The notes beneath the pieces were generated by a model that was not told where the DNA came from, searched no databases, and was given only the letters and a program-made list of their open reading frames with translations. DNA of 64,000 nt from Massilia sp. CFBP 13721 (GTDB lineage: Bacteria > Pseudomonadota > Gammaproteobacteria > Burkholderiales > Burkholderiaceae_D). The stretch is taken from contig NZ_JACYUY010000013.1 of NCBI RefSeq assembly GCF_014842025.1, positions 95,129 through 159,128 on the forward strand, read 5' to 3'. Below, one piece after another: positions 45,751 through 56,054 of the stretch (the first letter of the stretch is position 1; each line of letters starts with the position of its first letter). Both the position numbers and the translations under genes were made by a program.

Positions 45751-46491
45751 TCAGCCATCGGTGTAGACGTGGGGCGAAATGGCGCGCATTTCTGATTCTA
45801 TCCAATTTTCGACCTCTTGCATCAGGCTGTCGGGAGTATGGTTTTCCGGCGAGATCGGTTTGCCGATCGAGACCGTCACGAGGCCGGGCCGTTTGATGAA
45901 CGAATTCTTCGGCCAGCACTCACCTGAATTATGCGCGATCGGCACGACCACGGCTTGGGTTTCTACAGCCAGCCGGGCACCGCCGCTCTTGTACTTTCCC
46001 TTTTTTCCAACAGGGATGCGCGTCCCCTCCGGGAACATGATGATCCACTGGCCATCGGCCAGGCGCCGCTTGCCGTGGCGGACCACGTGGGCGAAGGCGT
46101 TCTTGCCTTCGCTGCGGTCGATCGGGATCATGCGCAGCAGCGCCATCGCCCAGCCGAAGAAGGGGATGTACAGGATCTCCTTCTTGAAGACGAAGACCAG
46201 CGGGCGAATCAGGTTCGGCAGCAGGAAGATCGTCTCCCAGGCCGACTGGTGTTTCGACAGCACGATGGCCGGCGCGTCCGGCAGGTTCTCGTAACCCTTG
46301 AACTGGTAGCGGATGCCGCAAATGACCTTCGCGCACCAGATGATGAAGACGTTCCAGCGCGAGGTCACCCAGAAGCGCTTGTTGTAGGGGAGCGGCGCGG
46401 CGAGAAAACAGACGCAGGCCCAGACCACGGTGGCAATCACCATCACGATGGTAAACAACAGGGAACGCAGGAAAGGGACGACGGTACGCAA
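45751..46491 (-). CDS. plsC: 1-acyl-sn-glycerol-3-phosphate acyltransferase
   Basis: Makes phosphatidic acid from lysophosphatidic acid. The 246-residue membrane protein has an N-terminal hydrophobic helix (about 8-33), HQSAWE (catalytic His with Glu instead of the usual Asp), and FPEGTRIPVG. It is downstream of gmhB, the usual neighbour in Burkholderiales. The start TTG at 46491 is preceded by an AGAG-type site; no upstream ATG in frame is better. Confidence 0.92.
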   Translation of the reverse strand: MRTVVPFLRSLLFTIVMVIATVVWACVCFLAAPLPYNKRFWVTSRWNVFIIWCAKVICGIRYQFKGYENLPDAPAIVLSKHQSAWETIFLLPNLIRPLVFVFKKEILYIPFFGWAMALLRMIPIDRSEGKNAFAHVVRHGKRRLADGQWIIMFPEGTRIPVGKKGKYKSGGARLAVETQAVVVPIAHNSGECWPKNSFIKRPGLVTVSIGKPISPENHTPDSLMQEVENWIESEMRAISPHVYTDG

Positions 46492-46518
46492 GGGATTCTC
46501 TTCGGTGTTGGTTGAAAC

Positions 46519-47070
46519 TTAGTTGGGACGCGGCGCCGCCTTGAGCAGCGCCGTGACCATGGCGGCCAGGTCGGGAAAGACCTGGGTGCCGGGCGGCAGG
46601 CCGCCAGTCTGGTTGGTTTTCTCGCCCTTGCCGGTCAGGACCAGGTAGGGCACGCAGCCTTTGACAAAGCCGGCCTGCAGGTCGCGCAGCGAGTCGCCGA
46701 CCGTCGGCACGCCTTTCAGGCTGACCTTGAAGCGCTGGCTGATCTCCTCGAACATACCCGCCTTGGGCTTGCGGCAATCGCAGTTGTCGGCGGCCGCATG
46801 CGGGCAAAAGAACACCGCGTCGATGTCGGCGCCGACCTGCTGCGCCGCATTGTGCATCTTCTGGTGGATCGCGTTCAGGGTCGGCATGTCGAACAGTTCG
46901 CGCGCGATGCCCGACTGGTTGGAGGCGATGATGACGCGGTAACCGGCCTGGTTCAGGCGTGCGATCGCTTCCAGCGAGCCGGGGATCGGCACCCACTCGG
47001 CCGGACTTTTGATGAAATCCGGCGAGTCGTGGTTGATGACGCCGTCGCGGTCGAGGATGATCAGCTTCAT
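46519..47070 (-). CDS. gmhB: D-glycero-beta-D-manno-heptose 1,7-bisphosphate 7-phosphatase
   Basis: A HAD phosphatase for LPS heptose precursors. The 183-residue protein has the nucleophile motif DRDGVIN (Asp7, Asp9), SNQSGIAR, the zinc site with Cys89, His91, Cys97 and Cys99, and GDSLRDLQAG. It works in the same pathway as waaC (41804), although the two are in different transcription units. It begins seven bases after glyS. Confidence 0.95.
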   Translation of the reverse strand: MKLIILDRDGVINHDSPDFIKSPAEWVPIPGSLEAIARLNQAGYRVIIASNQSGIARELFDMPTLNAIHQKMHNAAQQVGADIDAVFFCPHAAADNCDCRKPKAGMFEEISQRFKVSLKGVPTVGDSLRDLQAGFVKGCVPYLVLTGKGEKTNQTGGLPPGTQVFPDLAAMVTALLKAAPRPN

Positions 47071-47077
47071 GATGCCT

Positions 47078-49174
47078 TTACGCCGCCAGCTTGGAGATGT
47101 CGGCGACGCGGTTCATCATGCCGTGCAAGGAGGATAGCAGCGCCAGGCGGTTGTTGCGCAGCGCCTCGTCCTCGGCCATCACCATCACGTCGTTGAAGAA
47201 GGCGTCCACTTCGTCCTTCATCAGCGCCAGCGTTTTCAAGGCGCCGGTGAAGTCGCCACTTGCAAACGCGCTGGCGACATCTGATTCAAGCAGCTTCATT
47301 TTCGTCGCCAACGCGGCCTCGGCCGGTTCCACCAGCAGTTCGGCATTGATCGATGCATCCTGCGGCAAGGCGCCTTCGTTCTTTTTCAGGATGTTCGTAA
47401 TACGCTTGTTGGCCGCGGCCAGCGAGACGCTCTCCGGCAGCGCGGCGAATGCCTGCACCGCTTCCAGGCGCCCGACGACGTCGTCGACGCGGTCCGGATT
47501 CTGGGCCAGCACCGCTTCGACTTCGTTCGGCGTGAAACCGCGCTCGCGCAGCATGCCGCGCAGGCGATCGAGCATGAAGGCTTTCACTTCAGTGGACGGA
47601 TCCTTGAATGCTGCCTGGCCAGCGAACACGCCGACGGCATCCGCCAGCAGCTCGGACAGCGACAACGGCAGACGCTTCTCGACCAGCATGCGCATCACGC
47701 CCAATGCATGGCGGCGCAGCGCGAACGGATCTTTTTCACCGGTCGGTTGCAGGCCGATGGCCCAGATGCCGACCAGGGTTTCCAGCTTGTCGGCCAGCGC
47801 GACCACCAGGCCCGTGTTCGTCGACGGCAGCTTGTCGCCGGCAAAGCGCGGTTGATAATGCTCGGAGGCGGCCAGCGCGACTTCATCGTGCTCGCCATCG
47901 TGGCGCGCGTAATACGTGCCCATGATGCCTTGCAGCTCGGGGAACTCGCCGACCATGTCGGTCAAGAGGTCGGCTTTCGCCAGGCGCGCGCCGCGTTCGG
48001 CCAGAGATACGTCGTAACCGAGGCGTTTGGCGATGGCGCCGGCCAGCTGCGTCACGCGTTCGGTGCGTTCCGCTTGCGTGCCGAGCCTGTTGTGGTAGAC
48101 GACATTCGCCAGTTGCGGCAGGCGCGATTCCAGCGTCTTCTTCTTGTCCTGCTCGAAGAAGAACTTGGCGTCCGACAGGCGTGGGCGCACCACGCGCTCG
48201 TTGCCGCCGACGATGTGCTGCGGATCGCTTGTTTCGATGTTCGAGACGATCAGGAAGCGCGAACGCAGCTTGCTTTCGCTATCAGTCAGCGCGAAATACT
48301 TCTGGTTCGTCTGCATGGTGAGGATCAGGCATTCCTGCGGCACCGACAGGAAGGTCTCCTCGAAACGGCATTCGTACACCACTGGCCATTCGACCAGGGC
48401 CGCGACTTCGTCGAGCAGCGATTCCGGCATCAAGACCTGGTCGGCGCCGGCTTTTTCGAGCAGCTGGGCGCGGATGCTTTCCTTGCGCGCTTCGGCAGAG
48501 GACAGCACCTTGCCTTCGTTTTCCAGCACGCTTGCATACTGGTCGGCGTGCGCCACGGTGATCGCGCCGCCATGGGACAGGAAGCGGTGGCCCACGGTCT
48601 CGCGGCCGGCTTGCAGGCCAAGCAGCGACAGCGGCAGCACGGCGTCGCCATGCAGCGCCAGCAGCAGGTGCACCGGGCGCACGAATTGCACGGTGGCGCC
48701 GTCCGGGCGCTGGTAGCTCATGACCTTCGGGATCGGCAGCTTGGCGACGGTCTCGCCCAGCACGTCCTGCAGGCCGCCGGCCAGCGCACTGCCGGGGGCG
48801 GTGTAAGTGTAGAAGAAGCTTTCCGCCTTGCCGTCCTGGGCGCGTTCGAGGTCGGCGATGTTCAGGTCGGGGAAACCGAGGGCGGCCAGCTTTTTGGCGA
48901 GCGGCGCGCTCGGCTTGCCTTCCTTGTCCAGCGCGACCGAGACCGGCAGCACCTTTTCGCGGATCGATTTATCGGGCGAGGTGGCGCGCACATTGGTGAT
49001 CGACACCGCCAGGCGGCGCGGCGTGGCGTAGGGCGTGACGACGCTATCAAGCTCCAGGAAGTCGCGCGCCTTGAGTCCATTGGCGATGCCGGCGGCAAAG
49101 GCCGCGCCCAGTTTGACCAGTGCTTTCGGTGGCAGTTCTTCGGTCTGCAGTTCGACGAGTAGTGTTTGATTCAT
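47078..49174 (-). CDS. glyS: Glycyl-tRNA synthetase beta subunit
   Basis: A 698-residue beta chain of the alpha2beta2 enzyme, with [15 protein letters not shown] at the N-terminus and the tRNA-binding and anticodon-binding domains later (HD-like [10 protein letters not shown] region, DYxAL-type helices). Length fits the family (about 690). It lies 27 bases after glyQ. The N-terminal ATG at 49174 is clear. Confidence 0.97.
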   Translation of the reverse strand: MNQTLLVELQTEELPPKALVKLGAAFAAGIANGLKARDFLELDSVVTPYATPRRLAVSITNVRATSPDKSIREKVLPVSVALDKEGKPSAPLAKKLAALGFPDLNIADLERAQDGKAESFFYTYTAPGSALAGGLQDVLGETVAKLPIPKVMSYQRPDGATVQFVRPVHLLLALHGDAVLPLSLLGLQAGRETVGHRFLSHGGAITVAHADQYASVLENEGKVLSSAEARKESIRAQLLEKAGADQVLMPESLLDEVAALVEWPVVYECRFEETFLSVPQECLILTMQTNQKYFALTDSESKLRSRFLIVSNIETSDPQHIVGGNERVVRPRLSDAKFFFEQDKKKTLESRLPQLANVVYHNRLGTQAERTERVTQLAGAIAKRLGYDVSLAERGARLAKADLLTDMVGEFPELQGIMGTYYARHDGEHDEVALAASEHYQPRFAGDKLPSTNTGLVVALADKLETLVGIWAIGLQPTGEKDPFALRRHALGVMRMLVEKRLPLSLSELLADAVGVFAGQAAFKDPSTEVKAFMLDRLRGMLRERGFTPNEVEAVLAQNPDRVDDVVGRLEAVQAFAALPESVSLAAANKRITNILKKNEGALPQDASINAELLVEPAEAALATKMKLLESDVASAFASGDFTGALKTLALMKDEVDAFFNDVMVMAEDEALRNNRLALLSSLHGMMNRVADISKLAA

Positions 49175-49201
49175 GGGTTCTGTTCTTGTCTGTTCCGGGG
49201 C

Positions 49202-50125
49202 TCAGGCAGCGGCTTGGGCAGCTTGGGCTGCATTCGGCGCCATCGGGAAGCCGAGCTTCTCGCGCGAGTCGTAATAGGCCTGGGCCACCAGGCGCGAGAG
49301 CGTGCGCACGCGGCCGATGTAGGCGGCGCGCTCGGTCACGGAAATGGCGCCACGCGCATCGAGCATGTTGAAGCTGTGCGATGCCTTCATGATCTGCTCG
49401 TAGGCCGGCAGCGTCAGTTCCAGTTCGATCAGGCGCTTGGCTTCCGACTCGTGGTTGGCGAAGGCCTGGAACAGCAATTCCGTATTGGCGTGCTCGAAGT
49501 TGTAGGTCGACTGCTCGACTTCGTTCTGGTGGAACACGTCGCCATACGACAGCTTCTTCGTTTGGCCGTTTTCTTCCCACTCGGTCCAGACCAGGTCGTA
49601 GACGTTTTCCACGCCCTGCAGGTACATCGCCAGGCGCTCGATACCGTAGGTGATCTCGCCCAGCACCGGCTTGCAATCGAGGCCGCCGACTTGCTGGAAA
49701 TAGGTGAACTGGGTGACTTCCATGCCGTTCAGCCAGACTTCCCAACCGAGGCCCCAGGCGCCCAGGGTCGGGCTTTCCCAGTCGTCTTCCACAAAACGCA
49801 CGTCGTTCTTCTTGAGGTCGAGTCCCAGCGCTTCGAGCGAGCCGAGGTACAAATCGAGGATGTTTTCCGGCGCCGGTTTCAATACCACCTGATACTGGTA
49901 ATAATGCTGCAGGCGGTTCGGATTCTCGCCATAGCGGCCATCCTTCGGGCGGCGCGAGGGCTGCACATAGGCGGCGCGCCACGGCTCCGGGCCGATCGCG
50001 CGCAAGAAGGTGCCGGTGTGGAAGGTGCCGGCGCCCACTTCCATGTCATAAGGCTGGAGCAGGGCGCAGCCTTGCTTGTCCCAGTAGGTTTGCAAGGTCA
50101 GGATGATTTGTTGGAATGTGAGCAT
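49202..50125 (-). CDS. glyQ: Glycyl-tRNA synthetase alpha subunit
   Basis: The 307-residue catalytic alpha chain, which activates glycine and charges tRNA-Gly. It begins [19 protein letters not shown] and has the class II motifs [32 protein letters not shown], and [11 protein letters not shown]. The ATG at 50125 is chosen; 11 codons upstream in frame lack a good start. A gap of about 100 bases separates it from lnt. Confidence 0.97.
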   Translation of the reverse strand: MLTFQQIILTLQTYWDKQGCALLQPYDMEVGAGTFHTGTFLRAIGPEPWRAAYVQPSRRPKDGRYGENPNRLQHYYQYQVVLKPAPENILDLYLGSLEALGLDLKKNDVRFVEDDWESPTLGAWGLGWEVWLNGMEVTQFTYFQQVGGLDCKPVLGEITYGIERLAMYLQGVENVYDLVWTEWEENGQTKKLSYGDVFHQNEVEQSTYNFEHANTELLFQAFANHESEAKRLIELELTLPAYEQIMKASHSFNMLDARGAISVTERAAYIGRVRTLSRLVAQAYYDSREKLGFPMAPNAAQAAQAAA

Positions 50126-50224
50126 CTTTGAATGGCGCCACGCACAGGGCGCGAACACGGTATGTTTGCTAAATGACCAATTCTAGCGGGTTTTAGCGCC
50201 CCTCTGGGAGCGGATTGAACCCGG

Positions 50225-51802
50225 CTATTCGAGATTAGACTTTTTCTTACGGTAATTGCGTCCCGAGAACCATGCGCCCAGCAATGCCAGCGCGCCCAGC
50301 AGCAGGAAGGCGTAGCTGCCAAAGCGAATGAAAGGCGTCATACCGGTCGTGCCGCGCACGGTCGCGCTCAGCACACCTTCGGTATAGAAGGGCAGTGCCT
50401 GTTGCACGCGGCCGCGGTGGTCGATGATGGCGGTGGCGCCGTCGTTGGTCGAGCGCAGCATCGGGCGCCCGGTTTCCAGCGTGCGCATGCGCGAAATCTG
50501 CAAGTGCTGCGGGATCGCATACGACTGGCCGTACCAGGACAGATTCGACATGTTCAGCAGCAGCGTCGCCGGGCGCGGCGCATTGCGCAGTTGATACGCG
50601 ATCTCTTCGCCGAACACGTCTTCGTAGCAGATGTTCGGCAATACCAGCTGATCCTTGACGGCGAACGGCAGCTGCAGCGCCTTGCCGCGCGTGGCGTCGT
50701 TCAGCGGAATATTCAGCATGTCGGTAAACCAGCGGAAACCGGGCGGGATGAATTCGCCGAAGGGCACCAGGTGCGCCTTGTCGTAACGGTAGGGCGCCGG
50801 TTGCGGCAACAGTGCAATCACGCTGTTGGCGTACTGGCGCGGGCCATCGAGTAGCGGGATGCCGACCGCGAGCGTGCTGCCGCTGCTGCTGGCAAAGCGC
50901 TGCAAGCTGTCCAGGTAACCCGGCGGTAATTGCTGCGGGAAGCTCGGGATGGCGGTTTCCGGCGTGGCGATCAGGTCGGCCGGGGCCGTCGTGATCATCG
51001 CGTGGTAACGCTGCAGGATACTGGTCAGGAAAGCCTGGTCGAACTTGTGGTCTTGCGGAACGTTCCCCTGTAACAGGCGCACCGTGATCGGCGCACCGGT
51101 CTCATGCGTCCATTCGATGTGGCGCAATGTATAGCCGGACACCAGCACGGCCCCCAGCAAGCCGATCGCCCACGGCCGGGCACGCTGGGTCAGCAGCACC
51201 AGGCAGCCGCCGCACAGCGCCACCAGCATGCCGATGCCGTACACGCCGACCAGCGGCGCAAAGCCGGCGAGGGGCGCGGTATCGTGGGCATAACCCGAGA
51301 CCGACCACGGGAAACCCGTAAACACCCAGCCGCGCATCCATTCCGACACGCCCCAGGTCACCGGCAATACCAGCAGTACGAACGCGGCGATCGGCAGCGA
51401 CCAGCGCCGCCGCAGCCAGGCGGCGACGCCGGTGGCGATGGCGCCGAACAGGCCCATGTACAGGCCGAGCAGGACGATGCCGAGCGCGCCCAGGATCGCC
51501 GGCAAGTGGGCGAAGCGGGTCATCAGGATGTACAGCCAGTGCATGGCGCCGACCGACCAGCCGAAGCCGAAGGCCCAGCCGAGCAGGGTGGCGCGTTTGA
51601 CGGAGTTGCCGAGCCCGACCCGGTAGAAGATGTACGCCAGCAGGAGGAATTGCAGCGGCCACCAGCCGAAGGGTTCGAACGAGAGGACGGAAGCGCCGCC
51701 GGCCAGGGCGGCCAGCACGAGTTCGCGAAGGGAAGGACGCGCGCCCCGCACAGTTGGCGCAACGGGCACAGGCGCGCTGGCGGGACGGCGGCGCAGCATC
51801 AC
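50225..51802 (-). CDS. lnt: Apolipoprotein N-acyltransferase
   Basis: Adds the third acyl chain to lipoproteins in the inner membrane. The 525-residue protein has about six N-terminal transmembrane helices and a C-terminal nitrilase domain. The probable catalytic triad is Glu282 (ATPETA), Lys342 (YDKAHLVPFGE) and Cys392 (NICYEDVFGE). The start GTG at 51802 (or ATG 51799) overlaps the corC stop by 1-4 bases. Confidence 0.95.
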   Translation of the reverse strand: MMLRRRPASAPVPVAPTVRGARPSLRELVLAALAGGASVLSFEPFGWWPLQFLLLAYIFYRVGLGNSVKRATLLGWAFGFGWSVGAMHWLYILMTRFAHLPAILGALGIVLLGLYMGLFGAIATGVAAWLRRRWSLPIAAFVLLVLPVTWGVSEWMRGWVFTGFPWSVSGYAHDTAPLAGFAPLVGVYGIGMLVALCGGCLVLLTQRARPWAIGLLGAVLVSGYTLRHIEWTHETGAPITVRLLQGNVPQDHKFDQAFLTSILQRYHAMITTAPADLIATPETAIPSFPQQLPPGYLDSLQRFASSSGSTLAVGIPLLDGPRQYANSVIALLPQPAPYRYDKAHLVPFGEFIPPGFRWFTDMLNIPLNDATRGKALQLPFAVKDQLVLPNICYEDVFGEEIAYQLRNAPRPATLLLNMSNLSWYGQSYAIPQHLQISRMRTLETGRPMLRSTNDGATAIIDHRGRVQQALPFYTEGVLSATVRGTTGMTPFIRFGSYAFLLLGALALLGAWFSGRNYRKKKSNLE

Positions 51803-52686
51803 GCGTCGTCGTCGCGGGCGTGCTGCGCGTGGGGCAGCTTTTCGACCAGCAAAACGTGAATCTGGCGCGCGTCGGCGCGCAGCACTTCGAAGCGCAGATT
51901 ACGCAGGGTAAATTCCTCACCCTTGTGCGGCATGCGGCCGAGGTGGCCGGCAACGAAGCCGCCGATGGTGTCGGCCTCGTCTTCGGACAGATCGACGCCG
52001 ATTTCTTCGTTGAACTGGTCGATTTCTGTCAGCGCCTTGACGCGCCAGCGCGGGCCGAGTTGGCCTTCCTTGACCGACAGGACATTGTCTTCTTCCTCGT
52101 CGAAATCGTATTCGTCCTCGATGTCGCCGACGATCTGTTCCAGCACGTCTTCGATCGTGATCAGGCCGGCCACGCCGCTGTACTCGTCGACGACGATCGC
52201 CATGTGATTGTGGTTGGCGCGGAAATCGCGCAGCAGCACGTTCAGGCGTTTTGATTCCGGAATGAAGATCGCCGGGCGCAGCATGGCGCGCACGTCGAAG
52301 GTTTTCTCGGTGTAATAACGCAATAAATCCTTGGCCAGCAAGATGCCGACCACCTTGTCGCGCTCGCCTTCAATGGCGGGGAAGCGCGAGTGCTGGGTTT
52401 GCAGCACGATCGGCAGCCATTCCTCGATCGGATCAGTGATGTCGATCACGTCCATCTGGGAACGGGGCACCATGATGTCGCGCGCCGACAGGTCGGAGAC
52501 CTGGAACACACCCTCGATCATCGACAGGGCGTCGGCGTCGATCAGGTTGCGCTCGTGTGCTTCGTGCAGCACTTCGAGCAGCTCGGTGCGGTTTTCTGGC
52601 TCAGGGGAGATGAGTGCGGTCAGTCGTTCGAAGAGCGACCGGTGGGGTTTGGCGTCCGATCGGACGTCACTGGGATACTCGGGCAT
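51799..52686 (-). CDS. corC: CorC-type CBS-domain hemolysin/magnesium efflux-associated protein
   Basis: A 295-residue cytoplasmic protein with two CBS domains (VPRSQMDVIDI; HNHMAIVVDEYSGVAGLITIEDVLE) and a C-terminal CorC_HlyC domain (LSEDEADTIGGFVAGHLG). It binds ATP and Mg2+ in relatives. In many proteobacteria it is adjacent to ybeY; here two opposite-strand genes lie between. The ATG at 52686 is chosen; a long N-terminal extension in frame is rejected. Confidence 0.94.
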   Translation of the reverse strand: MPEYPSDVRSDAKPHRSLFERLTALISPEPENRTELLEVLHEAHERNLIDADALSMIEGVFQVSDLSARDIMVPRSQMDVIDITDPIEEWLPIVLQTQHSRFPAIEGERDKVVGILLAKDLLRYYTEKTFDVRAMLRPAIFIPESKRLNVLLRDFRANHNHMAIVVDEYSGVAGLITIEDVLEQIVGDIEDEYDFDEEEDNVLSVKEGQLGPRWRVKALTEIDQFNEEIGVDLSEDEADTIGGFVAGHLGRMPHKGEEFTLRNLRFEVLRADARQIHVLLVEKLPHAQHARDDDA

Positions 52687-52834
52687 AGTTGGCGTGAAGC
52701 CGTTGTTGCAATGGACGTAGCATACACCAAAAGCGGACCCGCCAGAGCGCGGGAGGTGCCGCGGTCCTGCCATGAGCAAGCCCGGCAAGCTTGATTTATC
52801 ATGTTTCAATTGGTCAAATAACAAAGGAAACAGC

Positions 52835-53287
52835 ATGCCCGCGCTCACCATCAACGGCAGTACCACGAACCTCGACGTGCCCGACGACATGCCCCTGTTA
52901 TGGGTGCTGCGCGACGTCGCCGGCCTGACCGGCACCAAGTTCGGCTGTGGCCAGGCCCTGTGTGGGGCCTGCACCGTCCACCTCGACGGCCAGCCGATCC
53001 GTTCGTGCGTGACGCCGGTATCCAGCGCGGTGGGCAAGAAAATCGTCACCATCGAAGCCATCGGCCAGGACCCGGTCGGCGCCAAGGTGCAGGACGCCTG
53101 GCGCCAGATCGACGTCGTGCAGTGCGGCTATTGCCAGTCCGGCCAGATCATGTCGGCGACCGCCTTGCTGCAAACTACGCCGAAGCCGAGCGATACCGAC
53201 ATCGACAATGCGATGTCCGGCAACATCTGCCGCTGCGGCACTTATGGACGCATCCGCCAGGCGATCAAGATCGCCGCCAGCAAATAA
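52835..53287 (+). CDS. iorA: [2Fe-2S] subunit of a molybdenum hydroxylase (isoquinoline 1-oxidoreductase alpha-like)
   Basis: A 150-residue electron-transfer subunit with eight cysteines for two [2Fe-2S] clusters: plant-type ferredoxin Cys38, Cys43, Cys46, Cys58, and the second cluster Cys97, Cys100, Cys132, Cys134 ([15 protein letters not shown]). The ATG is preceded by AAGGA. It starts nine bases before iorB after a promoter-like gap to the divergent corC. Function name follows the iorAB family; the actual substrate (aldehyde or N-heterocycle) is unknown. Confidence 0.93.
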   Translation: MPALTINGSTTNLDVPDDMPLLWVLRDVAGLTGTKFGCGQALCGACTVHLDGQPIRSCVTPVSSAVGKKIVTIEAIGQDPVGAKVQDAWRQIDVVQCGYCQSGQIMSATALLQTTPKPSDTDIDNAMSGNICRCGTYGRIRQAIKIAASK

Positions 53288-53296
53288 GGTTCCCAC

Positions 53297-55516
53297 ATGA
53301 GCCAACATAAAGTACCCAATTCCCGACGCCGATTCATGCAACTCGGGGCGACCGCCGGCGGCGGCCTGCTGTTCGGTTTCTCGCTGTTCGGCTGCAGCAA
53401 GGACGGCGACCGCAAGGAGGCGCCGCCCGAAAAGGCGGTCGGCCAGGCCTCGACCGAGCATTCCGATACCCCGCCGGGCCTGGCGCGCGACGCCTTTATC
53501 CGCATCGACCGCGCCGGCATCGTCACCCTGGTCATCCACAAGGTGGAGATGGGGCAGGGCACGTTCACCTCGATGCCGATGCTGCTGGCCGAGGAACTGG
53601 GCGCCGATCTATCTAAAGTGAAACTGGAGCAGGCGCCGGCCAATAACGAACTGTATGCCGATCCGCTGCTCGGCGGCCAGGTGACCGGCGGCTCGACCTC
53701 GGTGCGCGGCGCCTGGAAGCCGCTGCGCGAAGCGGGCGCCATGGTGCGCAGCGTGCTGGTGCAGGCCGCCGCGAAAAACTGGAATGTCGATACCAACGAG
53801 CTGCAAGTGGTGGCCGGTTCAGTGCGCCACCAGGCTTCCGGCCGCTCCGCCCATTTCGGCGAGCTGGTCGACGCGGCCTCGAAGATGGAATTGCCGAAGA
53901 ACGTCAAGTTGAAAACGCCGGATCAGTATGTGCTGATCGGCAAATCGATGCGGCGCCTCGATTCGGCCTCTAAAACCAATGGCGAAGCGCTGTTCGGCAT
54001 CGATGCGCGCCTGCCGAACATGGGCATCGCCGCCGTCGCCGCTTCGCCGGTCACCGGCGGCAAGCTGGCCGGTGTGGACGAAGCGAAAGCGATGGCTGTC
54101 AAAGGCGTGCGCCAGGTGCTGCGCCTGGAGGGCGCGGTGGCGGTCGTGGCCGACCATTTCTGGGCCGCCAAGCAGGGCCTGGCGGCAGCTGCGCCACGCT
54201 GGGACGATGGCGCCAACGGTAACGTGTCGCTGGCCGGCATCGTCGGCGACATGATGAAAGTGTCGGAAGGCACGGGTGCGGTGACAAAGAACGCCGGCGA
54301 CGCCGTCAAGGCGCTGGACCAGGCGGGTGGCCGCAAGATCGAGGCCGTCTATGAAATGCCCTTCCTTGCCCACGCGACCATGGAACCGATGAATTGCACG
54401 GTCGATTTACGCGCCGACGGCTGCGACCTCTGGGTCGGCACCCAGGTGCCGGCGCTGGTGCAGGGTGCGGCGGCCAAGGTGGCCGGCATCCCGGTCGAGA
54501 AGGTCAAGGTCCACAATTACTATATTGGCGGCGGGTTCGGGCGGCGTCTCGAAGTCGATTACGTGATCCAGGCGGTGGCCTTTGCGAAACTGACCAAGGG
54601 ACCGGTGAAGTTCATCTGGACCCGCGAAGAAGATATCCAGCACGACATGTTCCGTCCGTATTACGTCGACCGCCTGGCGGCGCGCCTGGACGACAAGGGC
54701 CGGGTCGCAGCCTGGTTCCACCGCGTGACGGGCTCGTCCATCATGGCGCGCTTCGCACCGCCGGCGGTCAAGAATGGCGTCGACCCGGATGCGGTCGAGG
54801 GCGCGGCCGATTTGCAGTACACGATTCCCGACATGCGCGTCGAATACGTGCGCCATGAACCGGCAGGCGTGCCGACGGCTTTCTGGCGCGGCGTTGGCCC
54901 GACCCATAACGTATTCGTGGTGGAAAGTTTTATCGACGAGCTGGCGCAAGCCGCGAAACAGGACCCGGTCGCATTCCGCCGCGCCTTACTGGATAAATCG
55001 CCGCGCACGCTGGGTGTACTGAACCTGGCGGCGCAAAAGGCGGGCTGGGGCAAGCCGCTGGCGCCGATCGCCGGGCGCAAGGTCGGCCGTGGTGTCTCGA
55101 CCCAGTTTGCCTTCGGCAGCTACATGGCGCAGGTGGCGGAAGTCTCGGTCGGGCCGGACGGCGACGTGCGCGTGCACCGCGTCGTCTGCGCGGTCGATTG
55201 TGGCCAGGCCATCAATCCCGACACCATCGTCGCCCAGATGGAAGGCGGCATCGTGTTCGGCGCCACGGCGGCGCTGTGGAACGAAATCACCCTGGAGAAG
55301 GGGCGGGTGCAGCAAACCAACTTTGGTGATTACCGCATGATGCGCATCAACGAGGCGCCCAGGGTCGAAGTGCACATCGTCACCAGCAAGGATGAGCCGG
55401 GCGGCATCGGTGAGCCGGGCACGGCCGGCATTGCGCCGGCGCTGACGAATGCCGTGTTTGCGGCGACCGGCAAGCGGATTCGCAGGTTGCCGATTGGCGA
55501 GCAATTAAAGACGTAA
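53297..55516 (+). CDS. iorB: Molybdopterin-binding subunit of isoquinoline/aldehyde oxidoreductase
   Basis: A 739-residue molybdenum hydroxylase large chain. The N-terminus has a Tat-type signal with SRRRFMQLG (Arg10-Arg12), a hydrophobic region, and then LFGC at residues 30-33, a possible lipobox, before a charged linker. The Mo-cofactor domains show VEMGQGTFT, GGGFGRRLE, and GEPGTAGIAPALTNAVFA with the catalytic Glu near the end. No third FAD subunit is present, as in isoquinoline oxidoreductase, so electrons probably go to a c-type cytochrome or quinone. Confidence 0.93.
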   Translation: MSQHKVPNSRRRFMQLGATAGGGLLFGFSLFGCSKDGDRKEAPPEKAVGQASTEHSDTPPGLARDAFIRIDRAGIVTLVIHKVEMGQGTFTSMPMLLAEELGADLSKVKLEQAPANNELYADPLLGGQVTGGSTSVRGAWKPLREAGAMVRSVLVQAAAKNWNVDTNELQVVAGSVRHQASGRSAHFGELVDAASKMELPKNVKLKTPDQYVLIGKSMRRLDSASKTNGEALFGIDARLPNMGIAAVAASPVTGGKLAGVDEAKAMAVKGVRQVLRLEGAVAVVADHFWAAKQGLAAAAPRWDDGANGNVSLAGIVGDMMKVSEGTGAVTKNAGDAVKALDQAGGRKIEAVYEMPFLAHATMEPMNCTVDLRADGCDLWVGTQVPALVQGAAAKVAGIPVEKVKVHNYYIGGGFGRRLEVDYVIQAVAFAKLTKGPVKFIWTREEDIQHDMFRPYYVDRLAARLDDKGRVAAWFHRVTGSSIMARFAPPAVKNGVDPDAVEGAADLQYTIPDMRVEYVRHEPAGVPTAFWRGVGPTHNVFVVESFIDELAQAAKQDPVAFRRALLDKSPRTLGVLNLAAQKAGWGKPLAPIAGRKVGRGVSTQFAFGSYMAQVAEVSVGPDGDVRVHRVVCAVDCGQAINPDTIVAQMEGGIVFGATAALWNEITLEKGRVQQTNFGDYRMMRINEAPRVEVHIVTSKDEPGGIGEPGTAGIAPALTNAVFAATGKRIRRLPIGEQLKT

Positions 55517-55556
55517 ACGAAAACGCCGGCGCGGTGATCAACCACCTGCGCCGGCG
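55514..55556 (-). terminator. Leftward terminator of miaB-phoH-ybeY
   Basis: A strong GC hairpin (outer arms 55524-55532 and 55548-55556, plus an inner 4-bp helix with one bulged T) is followed on the minus strand by GTTTTCGTTT. It lies 28 bases after the ybeY stop and also separates it from the convergent iorB. Confidence 0.78.
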
Positions 55557-55583
55557 CACCATTCGTGCATCGAGACCGTCGGG

Positions 55584-56054
55584 TTATTCCGTTGCGTACG
55601 GATCCGGATAGCCGAGCACTTCCATGATGTCGCGCTCGAACTGCTCCATCTCCTCCGCTTCCTCGTCATGCTCATGGTCATACCCCTGGGCATGCAGCAC
55701 GCCATGCACCACCAGGTGCGCCGCGTGTTCCTCGACCGTCTTCTTCTGTTCGTCGGCTTCGCGCTGCAGCACGTCCGTGCACAGGATGATGTCGGCCTGG
55801 GTCGGCTCATCCTCCGCCAGCTCTTCGCCTTCGTTATAGGCAAAAGTCAGCACGTTGGTCGCATAGTCCTTGCCGCGATAATCGCGGTTCAGGACTTGCC
55901 CCTCGGTACTGTCAACGAAGCGGACGGTCAGCTCGGCCGGGCCGAGCAGGGTGGCGCGCACCCAGCGCTCGACCAGTTCCGGAGTGATCGAGGCTTCGAG
56001 GCGGGCGTCCGGGTACTGGACGTCGAGGTCAAGCGGATGGTTTTTTTCTTGCAT
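55584..56054 (-). CDS. ybeY: Endoribonuclease/rRNA maturation factor YbeY
   Basis: A 156-residue metalloprotein for 16S rRNA 3'-end maturation and ribosome quality control. The zinc motif HGVLHAQGYDH has His117, His121 and His127. The ATG at 56054 lies inside the end of phoH, 26-base overlap. It ends before the strong minus-strand terminator. Confidence 0.95.
   Translation of the reverse strand: MQEKNHPLDLDVQYPDARLEASITPELVERWVRATLLGPAELTVRFVDSTEGQVLNRDYRGKDYATNVLTFAYNEGEELAEDEPTQADIILCTDVLQREADEQKKTVEEHAAHLVVHGVLHAQGYDHEHDEEAEEMEQFERDIMEVLGYPDPYATE

Noticed and set aside
52687..53085. N-terminal extension of corC
   Set aside because: Antisense to iorA; conserved CorC sequence begins after the ATG at 52686.
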